Made by a program: the position numbers and the translations under genes. DNA of 64,000 nucleotides from Diphasiastrum complanatum. Lineage: Eukaryota; Streptophyta; Lycopodiopsida; Lycopodiales; Lycopodiaceae. The notes beneath the pieces were generated by a model that did not search any database, was not told where the DNA came from, and saw only the letters and a list, made by a program, of their open reading frames with translations. Below are positions 23,699 through 35,278 of this stretch, piece after piece (the first letter of the stretch is position 1; each line of letters opens with the position of its first letter). The DNA lies in assembly GCA_029204225.1 (NCBI GenBank), contig MU831835.1, forward strand, positions 37,918-101,917, read 5' to 3'.

Positions 23699-24260
23699 GA
23701 AGACAATGTTGGGAGAGAATCTCTCAATTGAATCCTCATTCTTTCTTCTTTAGCCCTCGATATATGTGATAAAAACTTTAGAGGGCAATCAAACTCTTCT
23801 CCAGCCTTGGCTATTTTGGGCTGCAAAAACACAATAGCAGATATAAAAATTTTATAATCACAAAACATTTTAAAACATAAGCATTTGAAACATAACATAA
23901 ATATTTAAAATTAGATGCTCACCTTATAGTTTTGAAAAGCCAAAAAAAATTCTGATAAAGCTTTGGTTGAGCTAATTATAGGGTATTTTTGTTGCACTTC
24001 AACCCAAGTCGAACAATTCAACCGCTTCATCATGACCTCTTGAATTCGGAGAAACACTTTATGACTGCAAAATATTATCACGAATTAAAACAACACCTAC
24101 AGACATGGGAGCCTTGAAAAATCTGAAATAACAAATAACCTACTTTTTGAATTCAAGGTGCATTTCATCCATGCTGAGCTCTTTTGCAACAACATGGGAC
24201 ATTAGCAAAACAATGGTGGTTTCATCCTTGATTCCTTGTAGAGATCTCCACCAGTGCTAT
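23699..24260 (-). pseudogene. Three spliced exons of an unrecognised gene
   Basis: The minus strand shows exon 1 (about 24,260-24,144; VLLMSHVVAKELSMDEMHLE), a GT..AG intron, exon 2 (24,064-23,923; RIQEVMMKRLNCSTWVEVQQ and ALSEFFLAFQNYK), a GT..AG intron with donor GTGAGCATC and acceptor TTTTTGCAG, and exon 3 (23,820-23,699; AGEEFDCPLKFLSHISRAKE). Frames are open within each exon. Exon 3 is cut off where the LTR-like repeat begins. I do not recognise the family. It could be a host gene broken by insertion, or cargo of a DNA transposon. Confidence 0.45.
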
Positions 24261-25115
24261 AAATTGTATAGACCAAATTGACCAAGAAATAAAGGCTATC
24301 TAGTCTTCCATTCTTTTTGTATGAAACATATTTTGAATAGTAGAGCTTATTACTCTAACTGATGAAATATGTGTACATAATATCATTACCTGAAGACAAG
24401 AAATGAAACTGTAGATCAATGCTAACAGTTTGATGTGCAGGTTCTAGAAATAGATTCTAATGATGAATCATTTTATGGTATGACTCCTAACCTTTTCTTA
24501 AGGGTATGTGCAGGTAGTAAGAAGAGTACTTGAAGAATAAACTAAAGAAACTTCTTAAAGCTTAAAGATGGTACCTGAAGAAGGCTTTTTCCAAAAGTCT
24601 ATTAAGAAGGCTCAATCGAGTCTATAAAGAAGACTCAATCGAGTCTATAAAGATTTGGAGAAGAAACCAAAGGACTGATCACCCTTTGTGTCACACTCCA
24701 CTATGATTGGGGATGGGCAACCCCTAGAAAAAAGGGCCTAGGAATTGATGAAAATTATGCAAGATAAGATGGACATACACAAAGCCTTTCCCATGTCATG
24801 AAAAACATTTGGGGTGAATCGCATTGTTGTAAACCAAGAAAAATACAACTTTAAAGTGGCTAACAATAAATGTTAGGCTGCCTACCTTACATCCTTATCA
24901 ATATGTAACTTACCTACTTTACCACATGGCTTGTAAGCCATAAGACACCTAGAAAAATGTGCCCTCCTACTCCTCCCCTTTTGCTTTAAGTAGTTGATAA
25001 ACACCCTCTCACACCTATACACCTCACCATCTCACTTTACTTCTCCTAGAGTCTTCCTTACACCTCTCACACTTATTTTGGACACCTCAGCCACTCCCTC
25101 AAGGCTACACATTCC

Positions 25116-25125
25116 CTATAAAAGG
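25116..25125 (+). promoter_or_regulatory. TATA box of the Gypsy LTR
   Basis: CTATAAAAGG in a pyrimidine-rich context inside the LTR, about 1 kb before the primer site. It is a perfect plant-type TATA sequence. Confidence 0.6.
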
Positions 25126-25355
25126 AGTAACTCGCCCCTCTCCCTCATTATTCATCTCCTTTTCATTTTTTGGTTTGCCTCTTATTCTTGCTTCTATGTG
25201 TGTAGGTGCTTGGAAGGAAGCTTGGAGCTATGGCATAAGGAGGATCTATCAAGCTTGGATTGGAACCATTTTGGAACCACACACAATCACTTTCTCTTAC
25301 CTCTTTCATCTCTCTCTCTCTCTCTCTTTTCTCTCTCATCTCTAAAACTTACTCG

Positions 25356-25735
25356 CCATCCATAGCCTGGATGGCCATGCATGTCACACCATCCATAACC
25401 TGATGGCCATGCATGTCACACCATCCATAGCCTGAAGGCCATGCATGTCACTCCATCCATACCTTGATGGCTTGCATTTCACCCTAGCCATAGCTTAATG
25501 GCCATGCATGTTTGATTTCGAACTTGCATGTCTGATTGGAAGCATGCATGTCTGATTTGGAAACTTGCAAGTCTTATTTGGGATCTTGCATGAATGATTT
25601 GAAGCTTGCATGTATGATTTTGAAGCTTGCATGTCATACCATCCCTAGCCTAATGACTTTGCATTTGGATTTGAAGCTTGCATGTCAGATCTGAAGCTTG
25701 CATGTCATATTTGATTCATGCACGTCATGCCATCT
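25356..25735. repeat. Two minisatellites inside the Gypsy LTR
   Basis: From 25,356 to about 25,510 there are five copies of a ~31-bp unit built on CCATCCATAGCCTGATGG and CCATGCATGTCAC. From about 25,505 to 25,735 a ~20-bp unit built on GCATGTCTGATTTGGAAGCT repeats many times with drift. Both are rich in CATGCATG. Confidence 0.85.
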
Positions 25736-26143
25736 AACGTCGAATGCCTATGCATGCTCCATTCTTGATCATTAAGCTTTTGCATGTCATAAGAAACCAC
25801 TTTTCTTTGCATGAGATTCTTTAAGATCCAAAATTTGTTAACATCTGATTGATGTAATGATTCAAGAATCCATCTTCCCAAACCACTGTATATGTATTTG
25901 GCCTTGGGCCATTTGATCTTGCATAATTTAAAAGAAAAATCCTTCTTGGGGGTGGGGTCCCCATCTTGAACCCTCAGCAAGTCTCATGAATGAATGCTTT
26001 TGTGATTGAATGATGATTTACTATTAATCTTTGAGTTCTTTTTGAAATATTCGACAGTGTTTTGTTGATTTGTTTCTTTTTAAGACACAATGTTTAAGTC
26101 AGGACTTTAGAATTTAGGAGACCTTCACTTTAAGTTCACAGTC

Positions 26144-26156
26144 TGGTATTAAAGCC
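26144..26156 (+). promoter_or_regulatory. Primer binding site of the Gypsy element
   Basis: TGGTATTAAAGCC, two mismatches from the canonical TGGTATCAGAGCC initiator-Met site, three bases after the LTR end. Confidence 0.7.
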
Positions 26157-26510
26157 AAGGCCTACTATTTTTCTCTCTTTGTGAAATTGTTGTGAAGGCC
26201 TTGTTTATTCATTCTTGAAACAAATGCCAATACACAGGACTTTGTATGTTTACTTTCGAATAGATTTCCCTTCCGTTTGAATTTCCTTCTTCTTACAAGA
26301 TCTCTTTAATAATAGAGCAAATAGACTCCATTTGGGGGATCTTCGAGAATTGGATCTCCAATTTGCTTTCTATTTTAGAGACAATACTTTGCTAATGCGA
26401 GTTTCTATCTTCCTTTTTGGAGGATGGCATTTCTCTGAATCACAAGTCTATTCGTACTTTTTGCCTTGAGTTTGTGTATTTCAGGTGAATTCCAAAAACT
26501 CCAATCAAAG

Positions 26511-27333
26511 ATGGATAGCTCCTCACGAGGCTCTTCAAGCTCCTCTTCATCATGTTGTCATCACCTCATGTTTCCTCCAAGTTGACTTCCTCTACTCGAT
26601 CTAGCAAAATAAGGTCTGCTAAGATTGATAATAAACTTTTCAAGTTTTCTAAGTTTGATGGAGATACTAGCAATGAAGAGAGTTTGCTTGCTTGGATTTG
26701 AAATCTTGATACTTTCTTTGAGAAAAGTAGATACTCAAATCATTCCAAGATTCGATTTGCAACATTAGATCTAGATAAATATGCATCACTATGGTGGGCT
26801 GCTATGAAATCAAATCACAAAGCTGCATCCACATGGCATAGCTTTGAAAAACAAATTAAAGCCCACTTTTTGCCAAAAGAATATAAGAAAGATACTTTAG
26901 CTACTTGGGACATCTTTAGGCAAAAGCAAAATGAGAAAGTAGTTGAGTATGTTAAGAGATTTTGGAGATGCTTTTGAAAGTTCAAACTTTGCATTCCATT
27001 TCCAAGAAAGAATAGAAAGAGAAGTTCTATTCGGGTTTTTATACAAGCATACAATATGGCTTAGATCTAGTACAAGCTGATACTTTAGAACAAGTCATAT
27101 ACTATGCTACCAGAATTGAGCTGCATGATAGTCATTGAAATGGAGCCGGAAACAAAAGGAAGGAACCTCCCACAACTCAAAATCCAAAAGAAAAGACTCA
27201 ACGTCTTTCCAAAGAACAAATGCAGGCCTATCGCAAGGAAGGAAGATGCTTCAAGTGTGGGGAAAAGGGACACCTTTTCTTCAAATGTCCACTCAAAGAT
27301 GCCAAAGCTTCAAGTGTAGACAAAGGAAAGGGC
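26511..27333 (+). pseudogene. Gypsy gag, interrupted by element C
   Basis: It starts MDSSSRGSSSSSSS, followed by frames containing FSKFDGDTSNEESLLAW, LWWAAMKSNHKAASTWHSFE and FRQKQNEKVVEYVKRFW, the usual Retrotrans_gag order. A CCHC knuckle CFKCGEKGHLFFKC lies near 27,250. Frame changes and stops are present. The coding is broken at 27,333 by the 5' LTR of Copia C and resumes at 33,346 with the protease region. Confidence 0.85.
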
Positions 27334-27601
27334 TAGAATTAAAGTAGAATCACTGTGCTACTGTACTGTGGGTCCTATCAGTTGGTAAGGATCAGTTGGC
27401 CTTGCCATGAAGCAAGTCGATAGGACACGCGTCCTGCCAACGGCAACCTGGGTCATGCATGGGTTGCCTGAGTGAACAACTATATGTACAGTATAATTTC
27501 ATTTTGAGAAATACAGTTGCTATGTGAGCTTGCTGTGGAGAGTGTTTTCTGTCTGTGTTACTGTGTAGCATGATCTGTGTTCCTATTTGAAGCAAACTCT
27601 A
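27334..27601 (+). repeat. 5' LTR of Copia C (TA..TA termini)
   Basis: 268 bp from TAGAATTAAAGTAGAATC to AAACTCTA, followed by AGT and the primer site. Here the base before TAG is C, not T as at the 3' LTR. This supports TA as the true first two bases. Confidence 0.93.
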
Positions 27602-27604
27602 AGT

Positions 27605-27617
27605 TGGTATTAGAGCC
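27605..27617 (+). promoter_or_regulatory. Primer binding site of Copia C
   Basis: TGGTATTAGAGCC, one transition from the canonical initiator-Met site. Confidence 0.88.
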
Positions 27618-28916
27618 GTACAGGGAGTGTACACAGTACAACATCGTCGTTGAAGAGAGCTTCGGGAGAACTGTCTTTTGAGAGTTCGGGGTTTATGGCG
27701 GGTTGAAGACAGAAAGAGAAGCACTGGTGCACGGTTTCTAGTTTATAGAGGCTTGCCAAGTTCAGCAGAGGGATTATTACCCTGTGCATAGCATCAAACA
27801 TGAAAAAATTTGGTGAAAAATTGACAATTTTGAAGCAGTTTAAAATTGAAACCGGGTTTGGGGTTACGGTTTTCTACACATAACTGGTGATTTCTTGGCT
27901 GTTTCTGCACTGTTTTGGATGCCGTAAGGACATAAAGAAGCTAATTACATTGTCAACCAGCCATGGAGAGATTCTGAGGTTTATGTCAGAGATTTGTCTA
28001 CAGAGAGTTAAGCTAGCAAATTTGCGGTAAAAGGTGAAAAAAGCCACTTTGTCAAGTTGAGCTAAAATCACCGTTTCTCCATGGAATTTCATGATTGAAC
28101 ACTCTACAGATTTGGTATCAGTAGAGCGACCCTGCTCCAGGCCTCAGATCGTGCTCAAATCGATCCGAAGACGAGTTTGATCAAGCAACAAGTAGCTTGG
28201 GGAGGCGCGGCCATAGACAGGGAGGAGCGTGGAGCTCACTCGCGACGAACGAGGGTAGAAGCTTAGCATTAAAAAGTGTATAGCGGTCCCAAGGAAGGGT
28301 TTCGGCACACAGGAGTGCATGTGACCATAGGATTGGACTCCTATTGCATCAACGGCCATGATAGATGGCTCAGGGAACAATGTGGACCACAAGATCGTAG
28401 TGGACCATTGGATGAAGTGGAAAAGGCCTTGAAGGGTCTTGAAGTGCATTCTGGCCTTCAACTTCATTAAAAAATTTCATACTGAAATTGGAGTTGGGTC
28501 CCTTCACAAGTGAAGAGTGAAATTTCTTCAAGGTGAAGAAATTGTTCAAAAACAAGGAAAATCCCTATTTTTGGGTCCTTTGCTCGTTTTGCCCCAAACG
28601 AAAGGCTACAACCTCCAAATGAAGGGCACCCGGACTATACCTGCAAGTACGGTATAGCAAAATAGAGTGATTGCAGTGGAGAAAGTGTTTGGGAGTGCGC
28701 CAAAAGTGATTTCACCATTCCACTGGGCACGTAGTTGGGAGTTGACGACTAAGTGCATTTCGGAAGGCGACATCGATTTGGCTTTCGAATTGGTGGAAAA
28801 GCGGCGAGTGGCCTAGTAAGGGAAAAAGTGCAGGTCATTATTTTCAACTTCTGACATCACAGATGGCCTCAGCATACTATTTTTAGCCTACGACATAAGT
28901 TTCAAGCAGTTTTGCA
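27618..28916 (+). other. Copia C 5' leader
   Basis: About 1.3 kb between primer site and gag ATG, homologous to the A leader over its length. It has several short frames but none shared in A and C that I could support as a gene. Confidence 0.8.
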
Positions 28917-31900
28917 ATGGCAAACATGGGAGAGTCCATTTTGAGTGAAAGTAGCAAATTGGACGGGATTTCCAACTATGCAATGTCGAAATTCAAAATG
29001 AAAAACATACTGATGGAGAAAGACGTGTGGGAAGTCATCAAGGTGATGAGAGTAGGTCGCCAAATGAAGTGGATATCAATGTGTTCGACAAAAAGATGAG
29101 GAAAGCTTTGACCTTCATTAACTTGTCAGTGAAGGATCACATCATTACCCACATTTGTGATGCTGTTACACCCAGACAGACATGGGATTTGCTAGAATAG
29201 TCTGAGACGTCAAATCTGTCAAGAATCATGTTTCTGAAGTCAAAGCTGAATAGTGCCCAAATGGAGGAAGGAGAGCACATTCAGACGTACATGACCAGAA
29301 TCAAGACAATGAGGGATGAACTGCATTCTATTGGTGAGTGCATACATGATGTGGAGCTGGTACACAATGCATTGTGTGGCATTCAGGAGCCTATCAGATG
29401 TTTGTGAGTGGAATAGCATTAAGAGAAAGATTGCCAGCCTTTGTCGAGCTCACATGAATGTTAATACAGGAAGAGCAACTGCAAGAAATGGTAAAAGCTA
29501 GATGTCAAAATACTAACGATCAGGCACTTGCGACATGCCAAAAACAAGGCATGGACAAGGGCAAGAAGAAGTCTAAGCAGCAATTTGCCAAGTCTCAAGA
29601 GGATGAGGGATCTTCCAGTAAGACCAAGAAGAAAGACAAGTGCTTCCATTGTGGTAAAAAGGGCCATTGGAAGAGTGAATGTCACAAATTCCTGGCGGAG
29701 CAAGGCAAGGGAAAACCAAAGCAAGCAAGTAACCTTGTTGATGAGGGTGAGATTGAAGACTCTGGCATCTTCATATCTGAATTGTCTTCTAATCAAGATG
29801 ATCAGGCGTGGTATATTGACTCGGGAGCCACAAGACACATGACAGGTAACAAGAATTGGTTCAGTAGCTTGAAAGAGTTGGATAATGGAACGTCCGTTTC
29901 ACAAGCAAATGGTGATGTGTGCAAGATCAAGGAAATAGGCACCGTTTCAATCCAACTACCTGATGGCAAAAGCAGGATGATCAAGGAGGTACTTTGCGTA
30001 CCAGGTTTGAAGAAAAATCAACTTTCTGTTGGAGTCATTACTAATCAAAAGTTGAAAGTAGAATTTGCCCATGATCGTTGCTTTGTGAAGGATGTGAACC
30101 AAAAAGTCAAAGTTATTGCGGGTGGAATAAGGGAGCCCAATACTAAATTGTACAGGTTCAATGCTACAATCAAGGGGCAACATGGACTCGTATCATCTAT
30201 GCCATCGCAAACTGAATTGTGGCATAAGAGGCTTGGTCACTTGAACTTGGAAAGCTTCAGTTTGATGAGAAAATTGGAGATGGTAACATGATTGCCTACT
30301 ATAGAAAACCACTTGAAATCGATGTCCAAATCATGTGTATACGGGAAGCAGCATCGAGAGAAGTTCAATAAAGGGGGTGTTGCAAGAGCAAAGAACATCC
30401 TGGATTTAATCCACACAGATTTATCCAGGCCTATGAGGACCATGTCCTTAGGTAAAGCCTTCTATTTCATGATCTTTATTGATGATATGTCACATAAGAC
30501 GTGGATCTACTTCTTGAAGAAGAAATCATATGCATTTGACAATTTCAAGAGCTTCAAAGCATTGGTAAAAAATCAGACAGGTAGGAAGATCAAAGTCCTA
30601 AGATCACATAGTGGAGGTGAGTACAAGTCTAATGACTTCAATGACCTTTGTGATCAATGTGGGATCGAAAGACAATTTACGCAAGCTCATACTCCCACTC
30701 TCAATGGTGTGGCTGAGCGCAAGAATCGTACGGAAAGAGCCAGATCTATGCTAGCTGAGATGAAACTACCAAAAGATTTTTGTTCAGAAGCATGCAGTAC
30801 GACAATCTATCTTCAAAATAGAAGTCCTACCAATGCCATACCAAAGATAACACCTCAGGAAGCATTCACAAAGAAGAAACCAAGGTGAACCACTTGCGAA
30901 TCTTTGGATGTAAGGCCTTTGTACACATTCCTAAGGAAGAGAGATGTAAACTTGTTGTAAAAGCTATCAAGTGTATAATCCTAGGATATGATGATCGTGT
31001 GAAGGGCTGTAGATGTTCTGATCTAGTGGAAAACAAAATCCATATAAGATGTGATGTTATCTTTGATGAATCTAAGATGTATGAAGATGAGGATGCTGAG
31101 AAGATAGATACATCCAGTGGGAAAGATGGTATAGTGAGGATACCACCTGATGATGATCCATTCATAGACCTTTTGAGTGATGAATATGAGGATGCATCTC
31201 AAGATACTACTACTCAACCTCAAGAGACAGTTGGAGAGGTAGAGACAAACCTTTTGGTGCAAGAAGAATTGAAGTTGTAGGTGTCAAATGCAAGGAGAAG
31301 GATGTACCGTGGGATACATTTTCACCAGGAAGCCGATCACCTGACAAGAAGCTCCCTAAGTGGTTTGAGAGATTGTTGGAGTTCCGCGACATGGATGACT
31401 TTCCAGGATCATCTAGCGAGAGAGAGCTACGAAGATCAACAAGAGAGAAGACACAACCTGAAAGGTATGAAGCAAATTATGCTCTCTTATCTAGCATTAT
31501 TCAAAGCAATGAACCTTCGACTTATGGTGAAGCGAAGGATGATGACATTTGGGTCAAGGCCATGGGAGAGGAGATGGAGTCAATTGCTAAGCATAGCACA
31601 TGGGACTTAGTAGAACCACAGTTGGCAAGAAACCCATTTGTTGCAAATGGGTATACAGGACTAAGTACCATGCAGATGAAAGTATAGCAAAGCACAAGGC
31701 AAGATTGGTGATCAAAGGGTATGCACAAAGTAAAGGGATCGACTATGAGGAGACCTTTGCGCCAGTATGCAAGTGGAATACTCTACGTCTACTAGTTGCT
31801 TTAGGTTCACATTTTAGTTGGCCTTTGCATCATATGGATGTGCATCTGCTTTTCTAAATGGTGAGTTATTCATGGATCAACATGAAGGCTTTGTAGTGAA

Positions 31901-33019
31901 GGGTCAGGAAAATAAAGTATGTCGCTTGAAGAAAGCGCTTTATGGTCTTAAATAGGCACCACGTGCGTGGTATAGCAGGATTGATGCCTACTTTCGTTCA
32001 AAGGGAATGGTGAGAACACATTCTGATCCAAATCTATATGTCTTATGCTTTGATGGTATGGTTGCTCTTTATGTTGATGACTTGATTATTACGGGAAATA
32101 ATCAAGAGATGATAGATATGATCAAGAAAGACCTCATGGAACAATTTGAGATGATAGATCTTAGCCTCATGCATTATTGCCTTGGAGAAGAAGTGTGGCA
32201 AAAAGGACACGAAGTGGGTTTAACACAGGTGAAGTATGTCAAAGGGTTGCTATACAGGTTTAGGTTGCAGGATTGCAAACCAGTGAATACTCCTATTGAA
32301 CCAAGTAAAAGGCTTTCTAAGCTTGATGAGTCACAGTCATTTGATGCTACATTGTATAGGCAGTTAGTAGGGAGCTTGATTTACCTTACCACGACTAGAC
32401 CAAATATATGCTATGATGTTGGCATTGTAAGTCAGTTTATGGCAACACCTATGGAAATGCATTGGAAGGTAGCTAAACGCATTTTGCATTATGTGAAAGG
32501 CACTTCAGACTATGGCTTGATTTACAGGAAGCATGATGGTTTACCCAACTTGTGTAGCTATGTGGATGCGGATTGGGGAGCTGATTATGATGATCGTAGA
32601 TCCACCACAGGGTATGTATTCCAGTTTTGTGGTAGTTGCTTTTCCTTGTCTAGTAAGAAGCAAAGTACAATTGCTCTATCCACCACAGAAACAGAATATA
32701 AGACAATGTGTAGTGCAGCACATGAAGCTATATGGTTGAGACAAATCTTGGAAGAAGTTGGCATGAGAGAGAAAAATCCCACGACGTTACATAGCGACAG
32801 TCAAAGTGGCATTTAGCTAGCAAAAAATCCAGTGTTCCATGCGAGAACCAAACACATTGAGATTCAGTATCATTTTATACGTGAGAGGCTGCTGAGTCGT
32901 GAAATTCATGTTGTTCATTGTAGTACGGAAGAACAACTAGCTGATATTTTCACTAAGCCACTTGTTGGAGAAAAGTTTGATAAGTTTAGATCAAAGCTTT
33001 CTGTACTTAAAGTTTGTTA
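28917..33019 (+). pseudogene. Copia C polyprotein (gag to RNase H), degraded
   Basis: Gag starts MANMGESILSESSKLDGISN but shifts frame repeatedly before 29,458. From there a 277-codon frame holds the knuckle CFHCGKKGHWKSECH, protease WYIDSGATRHM and the integrase zinc region WHKRLGHLN. The integrase core (30,292-30,888) has its second catalytic Asp changed, LRSHSGGEYKS for RSDSGGEY, and two residues lost after AERKNRT. RT is split at about 31,687 and 31,857. The 32,007-32,816 part keeps an intact YVDD (ALYVDDLIITGNNQ) and VNTPIEPSKRLSK. RNase H has VDADWGADYDDRRSTTGY, one stop near 32,815 and the ADIFTKPLVGEKF end. It is not translatable as a whole. Confidence 0.92.
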
Positions 33020-33066
33020 ACTTTAAAGCTATGTATATGACTGTATAAAAAGTAGACTCTACTTTA

Positions 33067-33077
33067 AGGGAGAGAGT
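33067..33077 (+). promoter_or_regulatory. Polypurine tract of Copia C
   Basis: AAGGGAGAGAG directly before the 3' LTR, the plus-strand DNA priming site. Confidence 0.85.
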
Positions 33078-33345
33078 TAGAATTAAAGTAGAATCACTGT
33101 GCTACTGTACTGTGGGTCCTATTAGTTGATAAGGATCAGTTGGCCTCGCCACGAGGCAAGTCGACGGGAGATGCGTCCCGCCAACGGCAACCTGGGTCAT
33201 GCATGGGTTGCTTAAGTGAACAACTATATGTATAGTGTAATTTCATTTTGAGAAATACAATTGCCATGTGAGCTTGTTGTGGAGAGTGTTCTCTGTCTGT
33301 GTTACTATGTAGCATGATCTATGTTCCTATTCGAAGCAAATTCTA
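33078..33345 (+). repeat. 3' LTR of Copia C
   Basis: 268 bp with the same termini as the 5' LTR. By eye I count 22 differences between the two, 21 of them transitions and no length change. Confidence 0.93.
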
Positions 33346-34330
33346 AGTGAAAGTAGGTGGCCGTACAAAGCATTGAAGATACTCAAACCCATGATCTTCT
33401 CAAAACATGGGGACAAGTCCATAACAAACTCTGTCTAGTTCTCTTTGATGCAGACTCCTCTCATAATTTCATCTCTTTTAAGCTTGCACAAAATAAAGGA
33501 GTAGGCTCTTTTTCCAAATCTATGCTTAAGGCTAAAGGTGCTTTTGTTGATGGTGATGCAAACATTTACCCTGTAAGAGCTCCAAATCTCCGACTAGTAT
33601 GAACCTATAGAATTCATGGTAGGTCCTTTGTAGGGAGTAGATGTAATCTTAGGCATGCCTTGGCACAAAATGCACAATTCTCTGGTGGACTACAATAAGC
33701 ATTTGATTTCATGGAAGCACAAAGGTAAAGACATTAGTGTGCATGTAGGACAGAGTGGTGAAACAATTCCTTTGGTAAGCCATATTCAAATATCAAAAGT
33801 ACTAAAAAGAGCAGTATTTTCTTACTTGTTGTTTGTTCAAAGTATGGATGATGATGTTGATGAGAATGCACATACCATTCCCATCACAGCTGCCCAGGCC
33901 ACCTCACTCCTACACACTGAAGCTACTTCACCAAACACGCTTTCCAATAATAGAAAACACTTTTTATTAAAGTATTTTTCTTGTTTTTCTGACCTGAAGA
34001 TCATACAATAGATATTATTACTGGAAGTTCCATAGCCAATAGACCTCCCTATAGGGTAAGCCATTCTCAACAAGAAGAAATTTCTAAGCAAATTAATGAC
34101 TTGTTAGAGAAAGGCCTTATAAAACCCAGTAACTCCCCTATTGCTCTCCTGTACTTTTGGTTCAAAACCGTTTTCAGGACTAACTCTGGCCTTTATGAAT
34201 TTTTGGTACCATTTGGTCTTACTAATGCTCCCGCAACATTTAATAGAATGATGGAACGCGTCTTTCAACCCCATAGACACTTTGCATCTCATTATATGTT
34301 GTGCAAGCTTTTTATGCTGCTGAAGAAACC
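33346..34330 (+). pseudogene. Gypsy protease and partial reverse transcriptase
   Basis: Continuation of the Gypsy at 26,511. The protease region has LFDADSSHNFIS (usual LLDSGATHNFIS; one active-site Asp kept). Next come LGMPWHKMHN and VDYNKHLISW, the conserved GMDWL..Y...ID/W segment. RT begins [17 protein letters not shown] and [14 protein letters not shown]. It then jumps to [20 protein letters not shown], so the segment with the first catalytic Asp is deleted. It ends [14 protein letters not shown] near 34,280. The YVDD region, RNase H and integrase are absent. Confidence 0.85.
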
Positions 34331-35278
34331 ATCGTCAAGCCTGTTGGAAGTGCCATGCGATCATACTTGACTAGAGCATGGAAAATAGTGGAGAAGCCTA
34401 GTAGTAATGGGCCTTTTGTGAAAGCGTTGATCATTCTCTCTAAGGTTTCTGTGGGCTAGCCTAACATCTCAAAGGATGAAGTCGAGACTTTGGGTGTTAT
34501 TTGTGGAATATGGATGGCAGACAACATTGCGGTTGATAGTGTCGAGTTTATGACCCGTGGCACAGATGGATCTGAGCGCTACATTGTTTTGTGTTGCGAG
34601 GACATTGCTCATTCCATTGAAGCACCACCAACTCATGATGCAGATGGCAATCTTTTAGACTTCAGAGGTCAATTGGGTGCAGGAATGATTGTTCTATGAG
34701 TTTGCATGCTATATTAAGAAGCATTGAGAATATAGAGACAAGACATGATGAGACAATGGAAGAGCATGAAGGAGATGCAGTGATGGAAAATGGAATTATT
34801 GATGAAGAAATTTATCAGAATGTATTGAAAATAGCTTTACAAGCAACCTCCCAAACGAGATTGCTTGAGGATATAACAGCACTTGACCAAGAGGATACAT
34901 CCCTCCTAGCAAGTGTTGTGGGACATGAAATAGTATCTTATGTTCTTGTTGTGTCTCAAAGACAATGTGAAACAACTAGCAGAGCAAGGGGAGGAATGGG
35001 ATCAAGAGGGAAAAGGTTCAAAAGAGTTGGAAGTAGAGCAACTATTGCTTCTTCAGGAAATGATAATGAAATTGAGCATGATCGTAAGTCATCAAAGCCT
35101 ATCGAACGAGTAGTAAAAAATTCCATGGAGCCAAAATTTAATATTTCTAACTTGCAGTGTGGAAATTACGAGAATGTTGTGTCCTCTAGAAAAGAAGACG
35201 AGATCGAAGAGTTCGAAGAAGACACCAATGTCAATCTTGATTGTTACTTTGTTGACGACGTTGGCTATGTATAGAAAG
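34331..35278 (+). pseudogene. Unidentified coding remnant 1
   Basis: Two consecutive plus-strand frames: 34,352-34,699 (one stop near 34,458) with VICGIWMADNIAVDSVEFMT and DADGNLLDFRGQLGAGM; and 34,696-35,274, 192 codons, with an acidic C-terminus (EDEIEEFEEDTNVNLDCY) and a basic RGGMGSRGKRFKR stretch. The 4-base overlap suggests a single frameshift in one gene. I recognise no domain. It directly follows the truncated Gypsy RT but does not resemble Gypsy coding. Confidence 0.4.

Larger units (their letters stand above)
24430..26140 (+). repeat. 5' LTR of a Gypsy element (start uncertain)
   Basis: It ends AAGTTCACA at 26,140, three bases before a primer site. A CTATAAAAGG TATA box lies at 25,116-25,125, followed by a pyrimidine-rich leader with CTCTCT runs. 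Its last 300 bp match 329-640 in inverted orientation. The 5' boundary was not found; 24,430 is a rough estimate. Confidence 0.6.
27334..33345 (+). mobile_element. Full-length Copia element C inserted in the Gypsy element
   Basis: A 6.0-kb element with two 268-bp LTRs, primer site, ~1.3 kb leader, degraded gag-pol and polypurine tract, in the same orientation as the host Gypsy. The Gypsy reading resumes immediately after it (knuckle before, protease after), so the insertion point lies between gag and protease. I could not find a clean 5-bp target duplication. Same family as A and B. Confidence 0.93.

Noticed and set aside
25705-25980. Minus-strand frame of 91 codons in the Gypsy LTR
   Set aside because: It lies in LTR sequence with minisatellites and has no recognisable motif.
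27320-33365. Target duplication GAAAG around element C
   Set aside because: GAAAG occurs near both ends, but three bases on one side and two on the other separate it from the LTR termini, so it is not a clean duplication.
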